This document shows positions 6,850 to 12,068 of a DNA stretch of 12,068 bases, in pieces. Below the pieces are notes generated by a model that was not told the DNA's origin, ran no database searches, and saw nothing but the letters and a program-made list of their open reading frames with translations. Position 1 is the first letter of the stretch, and every line of letters starts with the position of its first letter. Made by a program: the position numbers and the translations under genes. Source of the stretch: Candidatus Sediminicultor secundus (GTDB lineage Bacteria > Atribacterota > JS1 > SB-45 > 34-128); NCBI GenBank assembly GCA_002849045.2, contig NCRO01000144.1, positions 1-12,068 of the forward strand, written 5' to 3'.

Positions 6850-8106
6850 TCAAAACAATTTAACCACTACTTTGCTGCCCTTTTCTAATCCTTCGATATT
6901 TAATCCTATCTTTATTAAACCTAAAGCCCGAACCATAGTAGAAATTAATCCTGATTTCCCTAGAATAGGTATGGCATAAAATTTTTCACCTTCTTTATAT
7001 AAAAATACCCGTACATAATCTTCTCTCCCCGAATCTGAAACTATATTGCAGGTCAACTCTGCTTCTATTTCTTTGGCAAAATTATAATTATATTCTCCTC
7101 CCTGTAACCAGCTAATTAAAGGCCGTACAAAAAGGTCAAAGATTATCATCGCTGAGATAGGATGACCGGGCAAGCCAAATATCGGCCTGTTGTCTGCTAT
7201 GGCAAGTATAGTAGGTTTCCCTGGCTTTACTGATACTCCATGAATCAACACACCGGGTTTCCCCAATCTATTAAGCACCTCTAAGGTAACATCTCTCACC
7301 CCTACTGAACTCCCTCCGGAAATAATTACCACTTCCACCTTATCTTCTTTGATAGTCTTTTTTATCTCCCGCTCCAATAGAATAACTTCATCTTTAATAA
7401 TTCCTCTATAAACAGGGGCTCCCCCTGCCTCTTCAATACAAGCTCCAAGGGTGTAAGAATTTATATCCCTTATCTGCCCTATTCGGGGTTCACCTTCAGC
7501 TGGAATTATTTCATTGCCCGTTGAAATAATAGCAATCTTTGGTTTCCTATAGATTTTGATATTAGTTTTCCCTATCCCAGCTAAAACTCCTATATCCTGC
7601 GGACGTAATCTGTGTCCTTTTCTTAATATAATTTCTCCTGTTTTTAGATCCTCATCTTCTCGGACTACATTTTCCCAGGGAGAAATTGATTTCCTTGCCT
7701 CAACGGTAATATCATCAATCTGTTCAGTATATTCTACCATCATCACCGCATTTGCTCCCTCAGGGAGCATACCTCCGGTGGATATTTTTACCGCCTTTCC
7801 AGGGTTAATCTTAAATTCAGGTTTAACGCCCATCTTTATTTCTCCAATAATCTTCAAATAGGAAGGCAAACTATCAGTTGCTCCGAAAGAATCTTCTGCC
7901 CTAATGGCATAACCATCCATTGTAGAACGATTAAAACCAGGCAGATTATTGGGTGCAACTATCTCTTCCGCTAAAAACCTATGTAAAACTATTTTAATAT
8001 CGACTTCCTCTATGTTGTTCTGGGTTATCTCCTTTAAATTTAAATGATCTTTCAGTATCGTAATTACCTCATTCGGGGTACTAACTTTAAATAAGGGTTT
8101 TACCAT
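6850..8106 (-). CDS. moeA: molybdopterin molybdenumtransferase MoeA (stand-alone)
   Basis: This cytoplasmic 418-residue enzyme inserts molybdate or tungstate into adenylylated molybdopterin. Its length and domain order are those of a normal single-domain-set MoeA. Motifs are STMDGYAIRAED (61-72) with the conserved Asp, STGGMLPEGANAV (109-121), the nucleotide-binding-like ISGGSSVG (262-269), VSVKPGKPT (291-299) and GLPGHPISAM (311-320). A C-terminal beta domain ends GSKVVVKLF. It lies 55 bases downstream of tupC in the same direction and so is probably part of the riboswitch-controlled tup operon, whereas the second MoeA heads the moa operon. That placement suggests, but does not prove, that this copy is the tungsten-oriented one. 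The ATG at 8106 has GGAG about 13 bases upstream, which is rather far. Confidence 0.95.
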   Translation of the reverse strand: MVKPLFKVSTPNEVITILKDHLNLKEITQNNIEEVDIKIVLHRFLAEEIVAPNNLPGFNRSTMDGYAIRAEDSFGATDSLPSYLKIIGEIKMGVKPEFKINPGKAVKISTGGMLPEGANAVMMVEYTEQIDDITVEARKSISPWENVVREDEDLKTGEIILRKGHRLRPQDIGVLAGIGKTNIKIYRKPKIAIISTGNEIIPAEGEPRIGQIRDINSYTLGACIEEAGGAPVYRGIIKDEVILLEREIKKTIKEDKVEVVIISGGSSVGVRDVTLEVLNRLGKPGVLIHGVSVKPGKPTILAIADNRPIFGLPGHPISAMIIFDLFVRPLISWLQGGEYNYNFAKEIEAELTCNIVSDSGREDYVRVFLYKEGEKFYAIPILGKSGLISTMVRALGLIKIGLNIEGLEKGSKVVVKLF

Positions 8107-8161
8107 GTTCGCTTTTTATCTCCTAATTATTAATTGTTTATAAATATCTCGTTTTTTAAAA

Positions 8162-9181
8162 TTAATATAATTTTACTGCCGAAGCTTTGAAAGTTAAATA
8201 AACTTTGTTTCCCAAGTTGAGATTCATTTTAAAAAATGACTCTCTGGTAATAATCACCACTAAAGGTATACCAATGTCTATTTCTAATTTTACCAAATGA
8301 TTTTGCTCAATAATCTTGGTTATTTTCCCTAAAAAGGAATTTCTGGCACTGGATTGAAACTGTTCATAAGACAAGATTATATCTCTGGGGTCAATAAAAA
8401 TATATGCCGGACCAACTTTTTCACTCACTATAGCAAATTTTATATTCCCTATAGTTTTAAATCGTTTTAAGCCATCTTCCTTTTCTATTATTTCTCCCCG
8501 AAGAAGATTTTCCGGAACTTGTTTAATAATTTTACCATCCAAAAGGGAAATCACTTCATCAGCTAAACGATAGGCCTGGGAAAGATCGTGAGTAGTAAAT
8601 ATTACAGTAGTTTTAACCTCTTTCTTTATTTTTTTAATAATTCTTTCCACTACATCTATGTGCTTTTGATCTATATTTGCGGTAGGCTCATCTAAAAAAA
8701 GAATTTCCGGCTCTATCACTAAGGCTCTGGCAATTACCGCTCGTTGAGCTTCTCCGCCCGATAATTGGTTCGCTTTTCTATCTTTAAAACCGAAAAGTCC
8801 TACTATATTTAATGCACTTTTAATTCTACTTTTTTGAACTTTAGAAGGAATTGATCTTATTTTTAATCCATAGGCAATATTGTCATAAACTGTAGAATGA
8901 AATAAGAAAGGATCCTGATTTACTAAAGTCATTCTCCTTCGAATCTCCAAGGTATCAAAATTTGATTTATTGGTAATTTCTTGATCATAAAAAAATATTT
9001 GACCTTCATCTGGTTTCTCTAATAAATTTAAAATATTGAGCAAAGTGGTCTTGCCCGACCCGTTTGGGCCGACAATAGCGTAAATCCTACCCTCTTGAAA
9101 ATTCAAATTATATATATCTAATACAATTTTACCATTATAAGTTTTTTTTAAATTTCTAACTTTAAATATTAATTTATCCAT
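8162..9181 (-). CDS. tupC: tungstate/molybdate ABC transporter ATP-binding protein
   Basis: This is the ATPase that powers import through TupB on the cytoplasmic face. The ABC domain shows Walker A GPNGSGKTT (38-46), Q-loop Gln89, signature LSGGEAQR (140-147), Walker B ILFLDE (160-165) followed by PTANID, and the switch His198 (TTHD). Residues 278-339 (ARNSFLGKITKI to LTFKASAVKLY) look like a Mop/TOBE domain. In ModC-type proteins that domain binds the oxyanion and can inhibit transport, so feedback inhibition by tungstate is plausible. At 339 residues it is longer than bare ABC subunits because of that tail. The ATG at 9181 lies nine bases after the tupB stop with only a weak Shine-Dalgarno, so translation is probably coupled. 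Confidence 0.92.
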   Translation of the reverse strand: MDKLIFKVRNLKKTYNGKIVLDIYNLNFQEGRIYAIVGPNGSGKTTLLNILNLLEKPDEGQIFFYDQEITNKSNFDTLEIRRRMTLVNQDPFLFHSTVYDNIAYGLKIRSIPSKVQKSRIKSALNIVGLFGFKDRKANQLSGGEAQRAVIARALVIEPEILFLDEPTANIDQKHIDVVERIIKKIKKEVKTTVIFTTHDLSQAYRLADEVISLLDGKIIKQVPENLLRGEIIEKEDGLKRFKTIGNIKFAIVSEKVGPAYIFIDPRDIILSYEQFQSSARNSFLGKITKIIEQNHLVKLEIDIGIPLVVIITRESFFKMNLNLGNKVYLTFKASAVKLY

Positions 9182-9190
9182 ATTTTAAGT

Positions 9191-9883
9191 TTACACTCTC
9201 TTACTTTGAAAATAGTGGAGTAAAATATTTATACTGAAGGCAACAAATAATAATATAATTCCCAGGGCAATAGCAAAACCAAACTCTCCTTTAGTAGTCT
9301 CCAGGGCAATGGCAGTGGTCATAACCCGAGTGCTTCCTTTTATATTTCCTCCTAACATCATAGCAGCCCCAACCTCGGCAATTACTCTTCCAAATCCAAT
9401 AATTACCGCAGCTAACACTGCATAACGGGCTTCTTTAATCACCATCCAGGCAGATTGGGCTTCAGTTGCTCCCAGAGTCAATGCGGTATTCCTAACCCTT
9501 TTATCAATTCCCTGTACCGCCGAATGAGTGAGAGCGATAATTATAGGGACAGCCAATATAAACTGTCCAAGAATCATAGCTGAAGGGGTATATAATAATT
9601 CAAAGACTCCCAGTGGTCCTCTTCGAGAAATTAAAGAATAAACAATCAGCCCTATAACTACTGTTGGTAGGGCCAATAGGGTATTCACTAAAGCTACACT
9701 AAATCTTTTCCCCCGATAATCTTTTACTGCCATTAAAAATCCTAAACATACTCCCAATAATGAGGCTAAAATAACAGCGGTTAACGATACTCTTAATGAA
9801 AGTAAGACAATATTAAATATTTCACTATCTAAAGTGAGGATCAATTGAAAAGCCTTCTGTATCCCCTCAATAATAAAATCCAA
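9191..9883 (-). CDS. tupB: tungstate ABC transporter permease
   Basis: This inner-membrane channel protein of the TupABC importer has several hydrophobic segments, consistent with five or six membrane spans. The ABC-coupling loop reads NTALTLGATEAQSAWMVIKEA, followed by the TupB-typical EVGAAMMLGGN and TRVMTTAIALETTKGEFG. I place the start at TTG 9883, giving 230 residues, because GAGGTG (9894-9889) sits five bases ahead and the protein then begins DFIIEGIQKAF, as expected. The frame stays open upstream to 9940. Those 19 extra codons (beginning MTRYSIRNTRYEF) are read entirely from intergenic repeat words and are unlikely to be translated. The gene follows tupA after about 270 bases of repeats, which is unusual within a transporter operon. 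Confidence 0.92.
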   Translation of the reverse strand: MDFIIEGIQKAFQLILTLDSEIFNIVLLSLRVSLTAVILASLLGVCLGFLMAVKDYRGKRFSVALVNTLLALPTVVIGLIVYSLISRRGPLGVFELLYTPSAMILGQFILAVPIIIALTHSAVQGIDKRVRNTALTLGATEAQSAWMVIKEARYAVLAAVIIGFGRVIAEVGAAMMLGGNIKGSTRVMTTAIALETTKGEFGFAIALGIILLFVAFSINILLHYFQSKRV

Positions 9884-9886
9884 AAT

Positions 9887-9894
9887 ATCACCTC
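9887..9894 (-). promoter_or_regulatory. ribosome binding site deciding the tupB start
   Basis: GAGGTGAT on the minus strand lies immediately outside the repeat block and five bases (counted from GAGGTG) before TTG 9883. No comparable site precedes the longer in-frame start at 9940, so the shorter TupB is preferred. Confidence 0.65.
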
Positions 9895-9904
9895 GATTAA
9901 TAAA

Positions 9905-10152
9905 TTCGTATCGCGTATTGCGTATCGAGTATCGCGTCAAAAACCAGTATCTCGTATCTCGTGAATCGTATCTCGTATGTATTAGTTATCCAGTTACCCG
10001 GTTTGCCAGTTTACCGGTTAAGAATTAGTTAACCAGTCATCAGTAAGAAAGGTGTATAGCAATACCCCCCTACTTACTGAAAACCGAGAACTGAAAACCG
10101 TAAACCAAAAACTGCAAACTTGCACCTTGCATCTTGCAACTCGTATCTAACA
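9905..10152. repeat. short-word repeat block R3 between tupA and tupB
   Basis: This spacer contains no gene. It holds, on the plus strand, 'cgtatcgcgtattgcgtatcg' type words and the inverse copy of the 24-base R1 string (9952-9975, exact). It continues with 'ccagttacccgg' and 'ccagtttaccggtta' words, 'actgaaaaccgagaactg' type words, and 'cttgcaccttgcatcttgca' words. A 22-base string at 10153-10174, just inside tupA, is the exact inverse of 258-279. The minus-strand run from 10000 to 9945 parallels plus-strand 405-460 in block R1 closely, word for word. The block splits an operon whose genes are normally adjacent. Confidence 0.75.
10041..10079. repeat. imperfect inverted repeat in the tupA-tupB spacer
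   Basis: CAGTAAG (10041-10047) pairs with CTTACTG (10073-10079). Within them GG-GTAT (10051-10057, with a bulge) can pair with ATAC-CC (10062-10067) around a four-base loop. In the tup transcript this forms a bulged hairpin about 75-110 bases after tupA. There is no U-run, so it is not a classical terminator. It could slow 3' exonucleases and favour tupA over tupB/tupC expression. Confidence 0.5.
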
Positions 10153-10995
10153 CTAACGACTATTCACTATCGACTGTTTAATTGCCATAGGATGGAAAAG
10201 AATTTCTCCTTCTTTCTTATATTCTCCAATTATTTTCTGGCCTTCCATTGAAGTAACCCAGGCAATTAATTGCATGGCTTCTATATATTTCACCTGAGGG
10301 TAACGAGCAGGATTAACTACCATTATGCCATAAGGATTGAAGAGTAGAGCATCTCCTTCGGAAAGAATAATTAAATCTATCTTGTTCTTATAAGCTAAAA
10401 ATGTGCCTTTATCACATAGGATGTAAGCTTGTTTTTCATAGGCGATCTGCAAGGCTGCACCCATCCCCTGGCCAATTTCCATAAACCATTTCCCTTCAGG
10501 AAAAATGTTCGCATTTTGCCATAATCTTTTTTCTTTCTTATGGGTTCCGGAATTATCACCCCGGGAAATAAAATAGGTTTTCCGATCAGCAATCTTTTTT
10601 AAAGCTAAGGTTACATTGCTCTCCCCTTTAATCTCTGCTGGGTCATCAGACGATCCAAGAATAATAAAATCATTAAACATGACATCTCTTCTGTTTACTC
10701 CATAACCTTCTTCAATAAATTTATCCTCTGCTGCTCGGGCATGAACTAATACTACATCTACATCTCCATTCTCCCCCAATGTAAGAGCTTTCCCGGTACC
10801 AACTGCAATAACATCAACCTTAATCCCAAATTTTTCTTCAAAAGGAGGTAATAAAACCCCCAGCAGCCCCGAATTCTCCGTACTGGTAGTAGTGGCAAAT
10901 TTTAGGTGAATAGAACTAGCATAAGCCGAACTATTTAATATCATAATAACAGCGAATAAAAACGCTGTCTTAAAAACAATATTCCTCTTCATCAA
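10153..10995 (-). CDS. tupA: tungstate-binding protein of the TupABC transporter
   Basis: This is the extracytoplasmic solute receptor that captures tungstate (possibly molybdate) for TupB/TupC. Residues 1-26 form a signal peptide: basic MMKRN, a hydrophobic stretch, then SSAYA as a likely cleavage site. There is no lipobox cysteine, so it is probably a soluble periplasmic protein. The mature part begins with the TupA hallmark FATTTSTENSGLL (33-45), then AVGTGKALTLGENGDVDVVLV (64-84) and GYGVNRRDVMFNDF (97-110). These are typical of TupA and unlike ModA or WtpA. The start is TTG 10995 (AAGGAG seven bases upstream) or the next codon ATG 10992 (ten bases); they differ by one residue. The final residues SIVNSR and the TAG stop are encoded by an intergenic repeat word. 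Expression is under a Moco-family riboswitch and terminator just upstream. Confidence 0.95.
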   Translation of the reverse strand: MMKRNIVFKTAFLFAVIMILNSSAYASSIHLKFATTTSTENSGLLGVLLPPFEEKFGIKVDVIAVGTGKALTLGENGDVDVVLVHARAAEDKFIEEGYGVNRRDVMFNDFIILGSSDDPAEIKGESNVTLALKKIADRKTYFISRGDNSGTHKKEKRLWQNANIFPEGKWFMEIGQGMGAALQIAYEKQAYILCDKGTFLAYKNKIDLIILSEGDALLFNPYGIMVVNPARYPQVKYIEAMQLIAWVTSMEGQKIIGEYKKEGEILFHPMAIKQSIVNSR

Positions 10996-11043
10996 TATTT
11001 ATCTCCTTATCTTATAGTCAAATATAAAATTCAACAACAAAAA

Positions 11044-11069
11044 AACCAACACTGCGTTTGGTGTTGGTT
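11044..11069 (-). terminator. intrinsic terminator of the tup riboswitch leader
   Basis: In the minus-strand transcript AACCAACAC and GTGTTGGTT form a perfect 9-bp stem with an 8-base loop (11053-11060). The stem runs straight into a tract of seven U (11045-11039) that continues as U-rich sequence. It lies 21 bases after the aptamer and about 50 bases before the tupA start, the usual position for a riboswitch expression platform that acts by premature termination. Confidence 0.9.
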
Positions 11070-11090
11070 TATAAGTTTAACTCATGATAT

Positions 11091-11190
11091 CGGTTCTCCT
11101 TTCCAAACACGGGAGGAATAAGAGTTTCCTCTTATTCCCTATCGGCTAATCCACCATCGTTTTCACCTTAGGTGTGATAGCTCGGAGAAT
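11091..11190 (-). ncRNA. Moco-family riboswitch aptamer (possible tungsten-cofactor subtype)
   Basis: Read 5' to 3' on the minus strand, UUCUCC (11189-11184) pairs with GGAGAA (11100-11095) to form P1. CACC-UAA-GGUG follows as a small hairpin. Then GCCGAUAGGG leads into a long stem, GGAAUAAGAG / CUCUUAUUCC (11138-11129 and 11124-11115), capped by GAAA. This is followed by UCCCGUGUUUGGAAAGG. The GCC-nnn-AGGG, UCCCGU and UGGAAAGG elements match the E. coli moaA Moco riboswitch as I recall it. The part between GGUG and GCC is only 17 bases and lacks the P3 hairpin of that RNA. Shortened-P3 members have been proposed to sense the tungsten cofactor, which suits the tupA context. Ligand identity is inference. 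Confidence 0.85.
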
Positions 11191-11232
11191 GTTTTTTTAT
11201 AAAAGAACAATAAGCAAGAAATATCTTTAAAT

Positions 11233-11261
11233 ATTATAATATTTTTTTTTTATTTAAGCAA
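11233..11261 (-). promoter_or_regulatory. sigma-70-type promoter of the tup operon
   Basis: On the minus strand TTGCTT (11261-11256), a 17-base spacer and a perfect TATAAT (11238-11233) lie just upstream of the riboswitch. Transcription would start near 11226, about 35 bases before the aptamer, and run through the riboswitch and terminator into tupA. The -35 match is partial but the spacing is ideal. Confidence 0.65.
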
Positions 11262-11269
11262 GAATTTTT

Positions 11270-11440
11270 CGTATATCGTATGTCGTGAATCGTATCTCGT
11301 AAAGAATGGTGTAGAGCGGATAGAAAAAAGTTGCGAGGTGTGAGTTGCAAGATGCAAGATGCTTGTAATTAACCGATTGGCCAATTCACCAATTGACCGA
11401 TTAAATTATTTATTAGTGTATCGTATCTCGTATTGCGTTA
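11270..11440. repeat. intergenic short-word repeat block R4
   Basis: There is no gene between mutM and the tup promoter. The block starts with the inverse of the 24-base R1 string (11276-11299, one mismatch). It continues with 'gttgcaagatgcaagatgc', 'aaccgattggccaattcacc' and 'aattgaccgatt' words, and ends with 'cgtatctcgtattgcgtt'. The vocabulary is that of blocks R1 and R3. No clear intrinsic terminator for mutM is visible here. Confidence 0.7.
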
Positions 11441-11494
11441 AGAAAAAGAAAGAAATGACTTAGATTTCTAATAATCAAATTAACCATTAATGTT

Positions 11495-12068
11495 TTATAT
11501 TTTTTGACATTGGGGGCAGATGAATGAGCTTCTACCTTCTATCCTTGCAACTTCTATAGAATGCCCACACTTTATGCAAGGTTCTCCTTTTCGAGCATAA
11601 ACCTGTAACTTTTTTGCAAATTTTCCTTTTTTGCCATCTGTGTCTCGGTAAGCCTCATCAGCTACCGTACTCCCCCGAAGCTTAACTGCTTCACCCAATA
11701 CCAGTTTAATTTGCTGATACAAATTTTTAATCTCTTTTTTATTGAGAGAAGAAACTGGCCGTAAAGGATGGATATTCGATCTATACAGCACTTCATTAGC
11801 ATAAATATTGCCTAATCCAGTGATAAACTCCTGTTTCATTAAAAAAGATTTTATTTTACCATTTTTCTTTTTATTTAATATTTGAATAAAAACTTCTTCC
11901 GTAAAATAATCCTCTAAGGGTTCAACCCCTAATTTAGCTATACTTTCTACTTCGTTAATGTTGGAAACTAAAAATATTTTTCCGAATTTTCTAACATCAT
12001 TAAAAACTAATTTCGTATCATCTGTAAAAGTAAAAATAAGATGGTTATGCTTGGGGTTAATTTCTTTC
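11495..12068 (-). CDS. mutM: formamidopyrimidine-DNA glycosylase, C-terminal part (cut by window edge)
   Basis: MutM (Fpg) excises oxidised purines such as 8-oxoguanine from DNA and nicks the abasic site. About 190 C-terminal codons are present and the frame is open to the edge, so the catalytic N-terminus lies outside. Visible elements are FTDDTKLVFNDVRKFGKIFL near the start of the fragment and the helix-two-turn-helix motif FITGLGNIYANEVL. The zinc finger C-x2-C...C-x2-C (CIKCGHSIEVARIEGRSSF, then CPQC) closes the protein. An ATG at 11839 is internal and not the start, because conserved Fpg sequence continues upstream of it in frame. The gene ends just before repeat block R4 and has no obvious link to the cofactor genes. 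Confidence 0.93.
   Translation of the reverse strand, partial: KEINPKHNHLIFTFTDDTKLVFNDVRKFGKIFLVSNINEVESIAKLGVEPLEDYFTEEVFIQILNKKKNGKIKSFLMKQEFITGLGNIYANEVLYRSNIHPLRPVSSLNKKEIKNLYQQIKLVLGEAVKLRGSTVADEAYRDTDGKKGKFAKKLQVYARKGEPCIKCGHSIEVARIEGRSSFICPQCQKI

Noticed and set aside
10395..10592. Second minus-strand frame inside tupA
   Set aside because: It lies entirely within conserved TupA coding sequence in another frame and its translation has no family character.
11270..11440. Repeat block considered as a CRISPR array or leader
   Set aside because: Repeat words are 10-24 bases long, degenerate, in both orientations and irregularly spaced, with no unique spacers of constant length and no cas genes.
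11840..12068. mutM appeared broken, starting only at the ATG at 11839
   Set aside because: The same frame continues upstream to the window edge and encodes conserved Fpg sequence (HNHLIFTFTDDTK, NDVRKFGKIFL). The gene is simply cut by the edge.

Overview
This is an AT-rich bacterial chromosome segment, about one third G+C by eye. Almost all of it is devoted to uptake of molybdate/tungstate-type oxyanions and to building the molybdopterin (Moco) or tungsten (Tuco) cofactor. A low-potential one-cluster ferredoxin, a TupABC-type tungstate transporter, TTG starts and AT-rich codon use suggest a strict anaerobe, possibly a thermophile or an uncultured subsurface lineage. The intergenic repeats remind me of genomes from candidate phyla such as Atribacterota or Omnitrophota. 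That is recollection, not proof, and no rRNA or other taxonomic marker is present.

Layout. (1) 1-272, plus strand: the 3' end of a GH13 alpha-glucosidase. (2) 273-595: repeat-rich spacer, then a symmetrical bidirectional terminator (596-635) between converging genes. (3) 661-846, minus: a ferredoxin with its own promoter. (4) 1092-6526, minus: a tightly packed operon read in the order moeA-PBP fusion, moaA, moaC, MOSC-domain gene, mogA/moaB, rnz, with ATGA overlaps or very short gaps. rnz carries a one-base frameshift in an A7 run. (5) 6527-6849: spacer with repeats and a 54-bp cloverleaf-like palindrome. (6) 6850-10995, minus: tupA, tupB, tupC, moeA. (7) 11044-11190, minus: a Moco-family riboswitch whose short P3 region suggests the proposed tungsten-cofactor subtype, followed by an intrinsic terminator and preceded by a good sigma-70-type promoter. 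(8) 11270-11440: another repeat block. (9) 11495-12068, minus: the C-terminal two thirds of mutM, cut by the window edge.

How it fits together. TupA would capture the oxyanion outside the membrane, and TupB/TupC would import it. MoaA and MoaC make cyclic pyranopterin monophosphate from GTP. MogA/MoaB adenylylates molybdopterin, and the two MoeA proteins insert the metal. The MOSC protein may carry sulfur or cofactor. The riboswitch would shut the transporter (and probably the downstream moeA) when cofactor is plentiful. MoaD, MoaE, MoeB and any Mo/W enzyme are absent and must lie elsewhere.

The least explained feature is a set of four intergenic blocks assembled from the same short words. 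Some words are shared exactly over 22-24 bases in inverted orientation, and some run across the stop codons of unrelated genes.
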